NCBI GenBank assembly: GCA_003586115.2
Contig: QVOM02000115.1
Span: forward strand, 10,124,829 to 10,188,828
Direction: 5' to 3'
Length of the DNA: 64,000 bases
From: Salvator merianae
Taxonomy: Eukaryota; Chordata; Lepidosauria; Squamata; Teiidae
Shown: piece after piece, positions 1 to 10,363 of the stretch
How the letters are laid out: each line of letters begins with the position of its first letter
Numbering within the stretch: the stretch's first letter is position 1
The notes under the pieces: model-generated
What the model saw: only the letters and a program-made list of their open reading frames with translations
What the model was told of the DNA's origin: nothing
The model's database searches: none
Translations under genes and position numbers: made by a program

Positions 1-2295
1 TGGGCTGGCGGAGTTGGTCTCGGTCTTGGTGTTGGAATGTCCCCAGACAGTGGTCTTGGGGGATTTCAACCTCCACCTCAAGGACGCCTCTGATAAACTA
101 GCCCAGGACCTCATGGGATCCATGACAACCATGGGGCTTTCACAGTTTGTCTCTGGCCCAAAGCACATAGCAGGACATACTCTTGACCTCGTGTTTGCTA
201 CTGGGGGAAAGGGAAATGCTCCGTTAATTGGGGGTTTGGAGATTTGCCCCGTGTCATGGACGGATCACCACCTGGTGAAGTTTGGGCTATCAGTCACTCC
301 TGTCCACCGCAGGGGTGTGGGCCAGATGGTGATGGCTCGCCCACGGAGCAAGATGGAATCTGAAGGATTCCTGAATGCCCTAGGGGATTTTCCGGATGGC
401 ATGGCCAGCGCTCCTGTTGAAGCCCTGGTCTCTCTGTGGAACAGAGAGATCCTGCGGGCTCTCGACACGATCGCTCCTAAGCGTCCTCGCCTGGCCGGTA
501 GAGCTCAAGGGGCTCCATGGTTTAATGGGGACCTAAGAGTGATGAAACAGGAGGGGCGACAACTGGAGCGTCGGTGGTTAAAATCGCGGAGTGGACCTGA
601 CCGGACACGGGTTAGAGCTCATTATTGAGCCTACCACGTGGCTGTGAAGGCGGCGAAGAAGGCTTACTTCTCCGCCTCCATCGCATCCGCAAATAGCCAT
701 CCTGCAGAGCTTCTCCGGGTAGTGAACAGCCTGGTGTCCTCTGATAGGGGGAAGGAGGCTGAACTGACCCCGGATATCTGCTGCGACATTTTTATGAGGC
801 ACTTTAGGGACAAAGTCACTCAGATTCGCTCAGGATTGGATATCACATTTGAACAGTATCCTGTGGAGGTGTCCAGGGCTCCGGTTTGTCAGTTTTTGAT
901 GGATTGGTTCAAGTTGTTGCAGTCTGAGGATGTAGACAGGCTGCTTGCAGGAATGCGGCCTACCACCAGCCTCCTAGGCCCTTGCCCATCTTGGCTAATT
1001 AAATCTAGCCGGGAAGGGATGGCTGAGTGGGTCTTGAGTGTTGTCAACGCGTTGCTTGGGGAGGGCGTAGTACCATCGTCCCTTAAAGAGGCAGTGGTCC
1101 GCCCCCTTCTTAAGAAGCCTTCCCTTGACCCCATGGTGCTGGGCAACTATCGCCCAGTTGCTAGCGTCCCTTTCCTGGGCAAGATCTTGGAGACACTGGT
1201 AGGGAGGCAACTGCAGACATTCCTGGAGGATACTGATTATCTAGACCCGTTTCAATCTGGTTTCAGGCGGGGCTACAGCACAGAGACTGCCTTGGTCGCC
1301 CTGATGGATGATCTACTTCGAGAAAGGGACAGGGGTCATGTCTCCCTGCTGGTTCTCCTGGACCTATCAGCTGCATTTGATACCATCGACCATGGTATCC
1401 TCCTGGACCGACTTTGGGGGCTGGGCCTCCGGGGCACTGTCTTACAGTGACTCGAGTCTTTTCTCCGGGGGAGGTGTCAGAGAGTGGTGGTGGGTGACCA
1501 GCACTCACAGACATGGGAACTCCTTTGCGGGGTTCCCCAGGGCTCAGTGTTGTCCCCACTACTGTTTAACATCTATATGCAACCACTTGGGAAGGTCATT
1601 AGGGAGTTTGGGGTTGGGTGCCATCAATATGCAGATGACACCCAGCTCTACCTCTCGATTCCAGCAGAGTCAGGTGAGGTACTTTCTGTGCTGGACTCCT
1701 GCCTGGGGGCGGTGTCGGGCTGGATGAGGACCAATAAACTCAAGCTGAATCCAGACAAAACGGATGTTCTGTGGGTTCAGAGCCCCCGTGTTCCAGTCAT
1801 CACGGCACACTCGGTGCTGGATGGGAACGTTCTTCCCCTAAGGGACCGGGTGCGAGACCTGGGAGTCCTCCTGGATTCATCGCTGACCCTTGATTTACAC
1901 GTGGCAGCGGTGGCCAGGGGTGCCTACCAGAGGCTCCGACTGGTTCGGCAGCTCCGTCCATACTTGGACGTGGGGGACCTGGCCACAGTTCTGCATGCCC
2001 TGGTAACCTCCTGTTTGGACTACTGTAACGTGCTCTACATGGGGCTACCTTTTGTTTTGTTTTGTTGGGTGAGGGTGCTTTTGTGGTGAGGGCCTTGGAA
2101 TACTTTATAACGTTTTTATAATGTTTTTATGGTTTATATTGTAATAGTTTTATAAGTTCTATAGGCTTTTTGTATGTTTTAAGATGTTTTATAATGTTTT
2201 TATTGTAATTTGTTGCTGTGTTTTTGTAAGCCGCCCTGGGACCCCTCAGTATAGGGTGGGGTATAAATCGAAATTAAAGTAAAGTAAAGTAAAAT
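1..2295 (+). mobile_element. L2-clade non-LTR retrotransposon (LINE), 5' end outside window
   Basis: Seen: a coding trace with an endonuclease C-terminal half and reverse transcriptase runs from the window edge to about 2050. A non-coding 3' part follows, containing the segment gccgccctgggacccctcag and ending in gtataaatcgaaattaaag with short (aaagt)n-like tail units at about 2265-2295. Known: L2-clade LINEs have a DLSAAFDT RT motif, a YADD active site and a 3' end with a conserved gccgccc...ggtataaat stem plus short tandem tail; all are present. The segment encoding the last roughly 150 residues of ORF2 is missing, so this copy is internally deleted near 2050. The 5' end lies outside the window. 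L2 is preferred over CR1 because of DLSAAFDTIDH and YADDTQLY. Confidence 0.85.
14..2089 (+). pseudogene. L2-type ORF2 remnant: endonuclease C-terminus plus reverse transcriptase
   Basis: Seen: one reading frame (frame 2) carries homology from 14 to about 2050, interrupted only by in-frame TGA codons at 626-628 and 1448-1450. The second is probably a mutated TGG, since the context is VLQ*LESFLRG. Order of motifs: AP-endonuclease GDFN (VLGDFNLHL), TDHH near the end of the endonuclease, then RT motifs NYRPVASVPFLGKILE, FQSGFRRGYSTETAL, LLDLSAAFDTIDHGILL, GVPQGSVLSPLLFNIYM and the YADD box (QYADDTQLYLSI). After CNVLYMGLP near 2050 the frame passes into unrelated sequence (FVLFCWVRVLLW), so the thumb and C-terminal region are deleted. 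Known role: nicking and target-primed reverse transcription. This copy cannot encode an active protein. Confidence 0.85.
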
Positions 2296-2383
2296 AGCTC
2301 TATTTATTTATTAATTCTGGTAATTTTGGTAGTGCTGATTTTCCTAAAAGGTGAAAATGGTGCAGATTGTTTATACCTTCTCC

Positions 2384-2498
2384 ACTTCATTCACACAAGA
2401 CTCCTATGAGGTGTGTTGGGCTGAGAGGCAATGACTGACTTCAGGTTATGCTGTGTGATTCTGTGCCAGAGTGGGGATTCACCTCCAGGGGACCAAAA
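2384..2498 (+). repeat. MIR/CORE-like SINE fragment
   Basis: Seen: the stretch includes gactcctatgaggtgtgttg, then ggctgagaggcaatgactg, and later agtggggattcacctccagg. These follow the order and spacing of the core and 3' half of MIR-type SINEs (aggtagg..ggctgagag..tgact..gagtggggattcgaac..). MIR-type SINEs are mobilised by L2-clade LINEs, which fits the L2 copy about 100 bp upstream. The copy is diverged and 5' truncated. Recognised from memory of the consensus, not by alignment. Confidence 0.6.
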
Positions 2499-2507
2499 CT
2501 CTTACTC

Positions 2508-2986
2508 TAGGGGCATTTCTGCACTTATCTTACTGAGCCAGTCCAGCAGAACCAGGCCAGGCTAGAACAGTTGTAGCAGCTGGATTGCTCCTACTGTCCC
2601 AGAATAAGCCTTCTTCACTTGAAAGGCTGTTCTGGGGCAGCTCCTGTGCTCGCTCTGAAGATTATGTAATCTTTGGAACCAAGCAAGTTGCAGAACTCAT
2701 TGTGCACTGCCAAAATTGGTCCCCAGCTAAACTGGCCCAAGGACATGCACACACTTCTGCACTTCTCCTGGGTCTGTTTAGATGTGATTGGGATCGTGGT
2801 AGAACTTTTTAAAAAGATCTATCACTGCCTTAGTCTAGGTGACCATTTTGGGCTATCTAGATCAGGCTACTTTCCACACAGTGAGGACACAGCATGCTAG
2901 CAGGAGGCTTGGCCTCCCCTTAAGTTAGTACATTTCATGAAAGGAGGTCTCTGGACCAGCTTAAGGGTAAGTGCAGAAAAGACCTA
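2508..2986. mobile_element. MITE-like element, family B (ends with TTTCTGCACTTA / TAAGTGCAGAAA)
   Basis: Seen: left end ggggcatttctgcacttatc and right end ggtaagtgcagaaaagacc are inverted copies about 480 bp apart. The same end pair flanks a similar-sized block at 8935-9324, and related but poorer ends occur at 36970-37469, 42050-42476 and 55848-56322. No transposase frame is present. Inference: a non-autonomous DNA transposon. I could not identify a clear target-site duplication, so the superfamily is uncertain; hAT is suggested by the CAGGGCC-like ends of other copies. Confidence 0.4.
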
Positions 2987-2989
2987 ACA

Positions 2990-5500
2990 GTCCCTGCACT
3001 ATACTAGGATCATTTTCCATTGAATACTGATGAAAGAAACTCAACATTATTTCTAGCAACACTGGGATTCTGAATCTAATTATCAAATGAAAATTTCCTA
3101 TTGTCTTTCAAATCAAGTGCTCAATTTTCATCATACTATCAAATAAGTACAGTAACCTAGCAGGATGGATATGGTTTTTGGTAGAATCAACACTTCCTGA
3201 GAGAGGACCCTGGCTGGCAAACTGAACTGGTGGAGGTCATGGTGAAGGAGAAATATGGCAGTAAGCAATCTGAATTCCAGTGGACCAGGCAGCCTTGGAT
3301 CCATAACGGATCAAAATGCAGCTCAGCACAATGAATGACAGTCAAAACACCCCACCAGTTGTAATATTATAATCCCACCAGCATGGCTTCAGTGGCCATC
3401 CCTGCAGATAGATAAATATGGTTTTAGATTGTATTTTAACTTGAGTTTATATGCAACTATCCTAGAGTTTCTTTGGTTGTGTCTGCAAAGGGCCAAGGAA
3501 CATAATGCCTGTATTGTAAACTGGTATGGCAGAAGGCATGGTCACCTAGTAGAATACTATGTCTGCATGAATGTTTTGCTGGATCAGGCTGCAGCATGAA
3601 AATGGTGCTGTAGCACACTCCAATGGAAATATTACTTGAAAGCAGACTCAGAAGTATTCCTCAGGGGTAGTCTGGCCCAGCATTTGCATTTGGATGGCAA
3701 TGAGCCCCTGGGCTGATCTACTACCAAGCACAAGGAGTCCGGTGTCATTTTCCTGGACTCCTGGAAGCAGTGCTGGAAGTTTGCTGCTTTGGGGCCTTTG
3801 GTTTAAAAAGCTCTGGCTGGCAACTTAGAAGGCTGGGAACTTTTGTCTCCAGCCTCCTAAACTGGCCTGGGCTGGGCCATCTGTAATGCAGATATCCCTT
3901 GGTTCTGGCTGCCAAGACTGGAGGGTCTTGGGCTGGATCATTCAATCCAGCTCAAGAACTGGACCTGCATGGCATGGGAGAATGCATGCCATGCAGATCT
4001 TGCCTGTATTTTTAAATTTTATTTTGATTTATAACTTATGCTGATCTATTACTCTAATAAACTATTCCTATCTCTCCTACATAATGATAGGTAGTTAGTG
4101 ACCGCTAAAAGTATCTAGCAACTTAGAGATGGTGGCTTTTCCTAGAACAAGTTATAGAGGAGAAGGAGGAATTATGAAGCTAGAGATAACTCGTTTACAT
4201 AACAAATGTGTTCATGTGCAGAAGGGTGGATTATTTATAAAGATGTTTGTGTCTGAACACCCTTCATTTGCTTCTTTTCTTCCTCTTAACAGGTCCAGCT
4301 GGCCTTCTGTACAGTCACAAAAATATTTGATCATAAGATTTTTTTTTTCCTTTTACACTTTTTATTTCAAGGATTGCTTAATAAACTCCCCTCCCCTTTT
4401 GAATTTACATGGGGCCCTAAGGCTGCATCTAATCTGGAGCCATAACTGTCTGGCTGAGCTTCCCAGAGCACATGACACGTTGCTCACTTCAAGCTGCCCT
4501 GTTGTTGGGTTGTCTGGAAGCAGTTAGAGTTTCAGATAGTAGCATTGCCTGTCATGCAGTTTTCACTTTTTCTAATTTTTTTCCACATACTATATAGTGT
4601 AGAAGTATCAGCTAACGTATTAGAGAGATAATTTTTGTAGAATGAATACATGTGCCTCAAATGACACTTTCTGCTGGCAAAATTCTAGTTCCAAGGTGAC
4701 ATTCTCTTCTTACTGAGCTACAAAATACGATTGGACTTTTTTGGGTTTGCTTATATGGAAAACACAATGAAGTTTCTGAAATTAAAGCAATCATAACATC
4801 CTAATTTGTCAGAAAATGGCTATCTCCAAAACTTGGTCTTATTTCAGAAGACTTTGACAATAATATTTTTTGTTCTTTTGTGCTGCCTTGGTTGCAAAGG
4901 ATAGTGTTATGAAAATCTCCAGTGGCATTAAGCTCTGGCAATTGAATTTCACATTTATTACTTTTTGAAAGTGATCCTTAATTTTTCTGTAGAGGAATGC
5001 AAAATATCTTCTTTTTCAGGCACGAGGCCAGTTTCCTAGACTGTGAAAATTGTTATTTCTATCACTAACTCCTAAACCTGCATAGTGGTCCATTAAACTA
5101 TGCAACTGAGAATCGGAGTCCCCTTGTATTTCTGTATATTCTCATATTTCTTAATGAAGTTTTCCATATATGAATATGGTGAGTACTCAGATAGAGCCCA
5201 GAAGTTCTATCCCATAAGTCTACGCTGTTTTGTAAGTCTACACCCTGTAATTTCTCTACACTGCCTGAGAGCAAAGGATGCATTCTAGGCAACTTCCCTG
5301 GAACTGAAGCATAAAAACAGAGTGCAATTTTAAGATCTTGTCATTAGAATGAAGAGACACACCCAATTGGAAGAGCATTTTGGGTGGTCACCTGTTCAAA
5401 TAGACTTTGATTTAAGGATGTATCAAACACCTGGTAGACTGGTAGAAGTCTAAAAACTTTCTGTTTGGTCTGAGGCTTTGCCTGAGAACTGATCAGCTTC
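2990..5500. other. Anonymous non-coding sequence, no gene seen
   Basis: No recognised repeat or coding signal. Open frames here (the longest is 132 codons at 4129-4527, +) look like chance: no domain, low-complexity phenylalanine-rich stretches, no splice context. A small perfect hairpin with 10-bp arms (tgcatggcat / atgccatgca) lies at 3966-3995. Confidence 0.4.
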
Positions 5501-5504
5501 CTAA

Positions 5505-5945
5505 GAACATAAGATGGGCCTTGCTGGATCAGACTACAGTCCATCTTAGTCCAGCATCCAGTTTCACATAGTGGCCCAACAACTGCTTCTGGGCAATCTC
5601 AAGCAGAAGACAAGGCAAAACCTTCACCTGCTCTTGACTCCCTACAATTGGCCTTTAGAGGCATCCTGCCTGTATCTCCACCCTGGAGACATACCTAGGC
5701 ATCCATTCTAGTAGTCATCGACACACCTGACCTCCATGAATCTGTTAAATCCATTCTTAAAGCAATTCAGGCTGGTTGCTGTCATCAATGAGTCTCTGGG
5801 TGAATAAATACTTCCCCTTGTCTGTCCTAACACTCCTACCCATCAAGTTCATTGAGTGTTCCCTGGTCCCAGTGTTGTATGATAGAGAAAAGATTTTTCT
5901 TATCCATACCGTGCATGGTTTTATATAGTGATATCCTGACTCATA
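5505..5945 (-). mobile_element. CR1-clade (CR1/L3-like) LINE 3' fragment
   Basis: Seen on +: acataagatgggccttgctg, gtccagcatccagtttcaca and agtggcccaac, then a later stretch caccctggagacatacctag, and aaatacttccccttgtctgt. In the reverse direction this reads as the very end of a CR1-clade ORF2 (for example MNLMGRSVRTDKGKYLFTQR, which resembles the MKL..RFRTDKRKYFFTQR block of this clade). The copy is diverged and 5' truncated, with several stops. It is a different subfamily from the 10.4-15.1 kb CR1. Confidence 0.65.
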
Positions 5946-5949
5946 AATT

Positions 5950-6455
5950 TTTGTAAGTTCCTTGGCTACAGATTCTGCTGGGTTCCTTACTTCCTGTGTA
6001 TTTCTTACTCATCCATTGATTCCAGTTGCTGGTGTAACTCTGACAAAAGCTGCAGCTTGTACTTGTTTGGGTATAACATCTTTTCCTGGAAAAACATAAG
6101 ACAGTCTGACACACCACTCATCCAGGATTTGCAAGTGCCCACACAGTGGAACTAATATGGCAGTGAGGAAGGCAGAAGGCTTCACACTTTGATTCTTGCC
6201 CCAATTTCTTTTTCTTGTGCCACTACAGCCCAGGGCCTTAACAATTCTGGATGGCAGCACAGAGAAATGGGTAGAAGCTGTTTATGTTTGCTAATGGATT
6301 GGGAAGGCTATCTGCATGTCTTTCATAAACCTTCATAATTGAATGGACTTGACATGATATCATAAAATGAAAACGAAGAATTCAAGGAAGGCGACAAGTC
6401 CTTTCAGCTCAGTTGTAGAACAAAGTGCCAGGAATGCAGAGGGTTGCCAGCCTCT
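5950..6455. other. Anonymous non-coding sequence
   Basis: No coding or repeat signature recognised. An 83-codon frame at 6009-6260 (-) shows no domain and is taken as chance. Confidence 0.35.
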
Positions 6456-6461
6456 CCCTAG

Positions 6462-6571
6462 AAGTAGACCATGACAACTGCTTCTGTATCCCTGCTAAGG
6501 AAACTGCATCAAGGCACCCATGCAATCAACCAGGAGTTGGATTTGACTCGATGGTACTCAGCAACAACACA
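6462..6571 (+). repeat. RTE/BovB-like 3' tail or SINE with BovB-derived tail
   Basis: Seen: gaccatgacaactgcttctg, then aaggaaactgcatcaaggca, then gttggatttgactcgatggt ending in actcagcaacaacacaacc. The order (aactgcc.. / aagaaaactgcatgg / gagtcgg.atcgactcgatggca / (caa)n) is that of BovB-type RTE elements and of squamate SINEs that share their tail. Too short to tell a truncated LINE from a SINE. Target-site duplication not identified. Confidence 0.5.
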
Positions 6572-6589
6572 ACCAATATTTTCAGTCAC

Positions 6590-7385
6590 GGAGATAACTT
6601 TTTGAAATGTTGGATTGTGCATGAGATGTTAGTGTTCCACAAGTTGCTGTTTTTTTGGGGGGGGCGGTGTTGGTTGCACTTTCAAATTCAATCTACTCAA
6701 CAAGTAGCTCTTTTAGATAAACACTCACATTGCTCTTTTCTCTGCCAGTAACAAAATCCCTTCCTCTTCACATACATTATTTCAAAACCTGAAAACGCAA
6801 GACTTAGGCAGGATCTTTTTCTTTGGAATTGCGTTGTGGAAAAATGCATGAGTGGCAGATATGCTCTGTTGTGTTTCTAGTAACGTTTGAGAATGCAACA
6901 GTGCAAAGGAAGGATCTTTCATCGTCATATTTATGGTCAGTGGAGACTACAAAGATTTATGGGATTCTGGAAGCCCGAAGTGTTATATTGTATCCCCTGG
7001 ACTTATGCACAATACCTGCTGGTGATGTGGTTTTTACAGTTGGATAATTGCAGCAAATAGTGGGAAGACTATTTTCCTGAAATTCTTTAATATATGGCTT
7101 TTGGAGTGATTGTAAAATATGATGTCAAGGGCTAGCGATAATCAAAGCTGCCTCAAGTCTAGTCTCTTTTTGTTACTCATATAATACAATTGCCTCTCTA
7201 TCGTTATACCTTTTCTTCTACCATGAAGCTACAACTCATTTTAAGCTTCGGTCGAGGTTATTGGGAGGACAGTTAAAGCAATCATACAATAGCACTCTGA
7301 TTCATATTATTGTAGTCTCCCTTTACCTGTTCACTAGGGTTTTTCTTGTATCCCATCTAGACAATGTCAAGAATCCGAATAGCTT
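6590..7385. other. Anonymous non-coding sequence
   Basis: No gene or repeat recognised; includes a g-run at about 6657-6664. Short open frames show no domain. Confidence 0.35.
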
Positions 7386-7390
7386 TGTAG

Positions 7391-7765
7391 TCAAGCTAAC
7401 CTTCCAATATAATTGGGGATTAATAATTCTAGCAGAGCCCAGAGATCAGTTTCCTCAATTTCCTCCAATAAGACATCAATAATGGTTGGGCCAGAAGTAG
7501 CAGGCCACTTAGCTTCCCCTCCCTTGCTTGGGCTTGCCTGGTCTGTAACCTTAGCAGGGGGCTTTATTAAAGCAAAGGCAGCTATTTCAAGACTCCTTAC
7601 CTGAGGAAGAGAGGGAGATAATCTTGGGGTTTCAGCTGGGGATGACAGAGAAGCAGAAGTGGCTGCCAAAGGGGTAAGACAAAGATTAGAGAGAGTAATT
7701 TGGTTGGCGTTATGGGGAAAATGCTGGCAGGAGAGAACACACACTAGATCCAATGTTGAAAACAA
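7391..7765 (-). other. Unrecognised 124-codon open frame
   Basis: I do not recognise this frame. The C-terminal half (TIIDVLLEEIEETDLWALLELLIPN, in pieces: TIIDVLLEEIEET then DLWALLELLIPNYIG) reads like an acidic amphipathic helix, and the middle is rich in Pro, Ser and Lys. On the coding strand a pyrimidine-rich tract ending in cag (ctctcttcctcag) precedes the codons VRSLEIAAFAL, which would fit a 3' splice site. No donor site, partner exon or known domain was found. It may be a chance frame, a decayed retroelement gag-like piece, or a host exon; none is supported strongly. Confidence 0.15.
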
Positions 7766-7769
7766 CAGA

Positions 7770-8475
7770 GACTATAAACATAAGGGGTCTCATACATAGT
7801 TGTGACTAATTCTTTGGTCAACACATGACTAAAGAGATCTTCAAAACTAAATAGGGCCCAGTGTCCAAATAGCTAACACCACAGCAATTTGGAATATGCA
7901 GGGACATAGTTCTTTGCCACCAAGGGAATGGATTGAGGATTGTGAACCTGACTGAGGATTTGGCTGTAAGAGATTGAAGCTTCAAGGACATTGGGCTGTT
8001 TTTAGCTATGTTCACATGCAGTCAAAGTAGACATCTCACAGGTGTTCAGAGATGGATTAGAGGTGTCATTGACAAATGTAGATTTTCTCGCACCTCACGT
8101 GTTCATTAAAGGCTATAAACTACATTTTTAAAGCATGTTGAGTTATTAAAATCACATATGAACACAAGTGCCACATACAATCACCTTTAAGACTACTTTT
8201 AAGTGACTTTTTTTTTTTTTTTTTTACTGCAAACAAATGCAACCTGAGATTCTCAAGAAAGAAGAGACAGATGGAGAGATTCTAGGCTGAAAAATTGACA
8301 GACGTGAAGAAAAGAGTGATAAATTTTCATGTTAATATGAAAAAACTCAAATATTTGAATCATTTTGCCTGAATTTAAGTTACTTGAGAGGGATATTAAT
8401 GGCTACAAGATCCCACTACTGTTAGACTAGTTGACATGTGCATGTAATATGAGGGAAAGACAAAGGTTAGTTACG
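7770..8475. other. Anonymous non-coding sequence with a poly-T run
   Basis: No gene seen. A homopolymer T run lies at about 8210-8225; it could be the reverse of a retroposon A-tail, but no element body was recognised next to it. Confidence 0.35.
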
Positions 8476-8480
8476 TCTAT

Positions 8481-8880
8481 GGGCCTTTTCACACTTAATA
8501 TTAGTGAGTGTTAAAGATGCTCACTAGTGCAGTGCTTCTGCATTTTGCGGAGGCCCTGGCAATAGGAAGCAGTCTGCAGCTACTGTGGAGCACAAAATTG
8601 TGCTCCACAGCTGTACTGGGAGAAGCTGGACTACTCCTGGTACACTGCCTTCACACCCACATGTCAGTGCCGGTTGCCATGGCAGTGGCTGAAAGTTTCC
8701 TGGCTACTGTCATGATGCAGGATGCCAGCAGGACACCAGTATTCACACTGCAAATGCTGGTATCCTGTTGTTGGTCTTTTCCACAGCCTTGCAGTGCATA
8801 TGGTCACTACTCTGCAAGGTCTTTTCCATCGTAGAATAGGATAATTATCCTGTTCCATGGTTAAAAGTGTGAATAGGCCT
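8481..8880. mobile_element. MITE-like element, family A (CAGGCCTGTTTGCAC-type ends)
   Basis: Seen: terminal inverted repeat gggccttttcacactt at the left and aagtgtgaataggcct at the right. Internally there is a short hairpin around gtggagcacaaaattgtgctccac, split as gtggagcacaaaa and ttgtgctccac (about 8586-8610). Blocks such as tggttgccatggcag-like (ggttgccatggcagtgg at 8671) and cattcacactgcaaatgctg (8742) recur in 38945-39375, 58095-58536 and 59956-60340. No coding capacity. Inference: non-autonomous hAT-like transposon; no clean 8-bp target duplication was found. Confidence 0.5.
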
Positions 8881-8934
8881 AAGGATCTGTATCCTTAACT
8901 AGAGTTCTTAAGTTTAAACCGAAAACCTGTCTGA

Positions 8935-9324
8935 GGACCTTTCTGCACTTACCTGTGGATCCAGAGCAGGCAAGGACTAGTCTGTATCTGTTCTGGACCA
9001 ACCCAATGCTAGCCCTGATGGGCAAGAATTAATGTTCTTAGCCTTGGAGCCCCTGAGGGACCCATTTTGGTGACATGACAAGGTACACTGGTGAAATGGA
9101 CCTGCCGTGGCCTTAATACACTGGTAGATCTCATTTTCCAGATATACTGGTATTTTGTATCTAAAATTTTGGGCCTCCTGATTTAGAATACACTGTATCT
9201 TGTGTAAACAGAGCACAACAGCAGCAGCTAATGAGGGCAGGGCCTCTCTACTTCAACATTGTATGGATATAAGAGGCCCAGGATATAACCATGGTCTGGA
9301 ACAGAAGTGAGTGCAGAAAGGCCC
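8935..9324. mobile_element. MITE-like element, family B
   Basis: Seen: left end ggacctttctgcacttacc and right end gtgagtgcagaaaggccc are near-perfect inverted copies. Both ends are flanked by ctgag-like bases (left tctgag|gacc, right ggccc|tgag), which may be a partial target duplication or part of the ends. An internal block cccattttggtgacatgac followed by a mirrored tacactggtgaaatgg is shared with 28620-29110, 55848-56322 and, more weakly, 18010-18390. No transposase frame. Confidence 0.5.
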
Positions 9325-9329
9325 TGAGT

Positions 9330-10355
9330 ATCTGATTGCTGATAGCTAGTCAATAATGAGAGTAATGGAAACTGACCTCACTTAAGGTATGTAATGGAGA
9401 CACAGCCTCAGTTTGCATGGCATGACAAGCTCATCTAATTTTTTTGCTAGGGGCCCATTCCATCCAAGCTGCACCCCCACAGAGCCAATGTGTGTGTGGT
9501 ACAATAGTGACTTCACAGCTCCTGTATCTTCCCTGCCATCTTTCTGTTCTCTTTCTGAAAAGAGTAATGAATCCATTCTCCCATGCAGCAGCACTCCAGT
9601 GAGCCATCTCATGAGTAAAAACTGCTCATTGATGTGTGCATTAAGTGAATTCAAGGACTGCATGGTGGATTTGAGAACAGGCAGCAGCATTTTTAGATCA
9701 CCAACTAAAAGCAACAGGACTGTAATACCTGACCCTGATTTGGGATTTTGTGAATGTTATTAGTGAGAACATCGAAACAACTACAATTACATCTTGTAAA
9801 GAAAGAAAGAAAGGTAGACAACACAATAACCACAGTGATTGCATTCAGATTGAATTTTGGCTTTCTACCTGAGAGAGATGAAGAACAGATGAGAACAGTA
9901 TAATTCCAATTCTTGTGTATTGCTGTGACATTTCTTAAATGATATATGTGGACTGTATTCAAACAGCTGTTTAACTTAGCCTATCATGGATAAAAATTGT
10001 CAAGAAGAATAAATGGTATTCATCCAAATCTATAAAGGTAATAAAACATTGAAAAGGATGACAAGAAAAACAACTTCATTACTTTCTGCAGTACGTTTTA
10101 ATGGATATCAACTATGCTTTGTATTACTGAAAAGTTGTCTGCAGCACAAACACAGAGCGAAAATGTAGTATGAGAGTTTTGGCCCTAAAAATTCTGGGTT
10201 CAAATGATTATTGGAATCCTTTCCAGTTTGTTTTCAATCTAATTATGTTTCAGAAACAGCCCCAGGTCTCCAGGTCTCTTAGGGTGTTTTCACACTTTCC
10301 TCTAGTCTGGTATATAAACAGGTTCAGGAGAGTCCCTTCCATATCTTGGCATGGT
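9330..10355. other. Anonymous non-coding sequence
   Basis: Overlapping open frames on both strands (9382-9714 -, 9413-9763 +) are mirror shadows with no domain. No repeat recognised. Confidence 0.35.
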
Positions 10356-10363
10356 CCATAGAG

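Noticed and set aside
4129..4527. 132-codon frame on + as a possible gene
   Set aside because: No domain, low-complexity Phe-rich stretch from a T run, and no promoter or splice context; consistent with chance.
8210..8225. T run as the tail of a processed pseudogene
   Set aside because: No coding trace or target duplication found beside it.
9382..9763. Opposed 110- and 116-codon frames
   Set aside because: They overlap on opposite strands with no domain in either, typical of chance openness.
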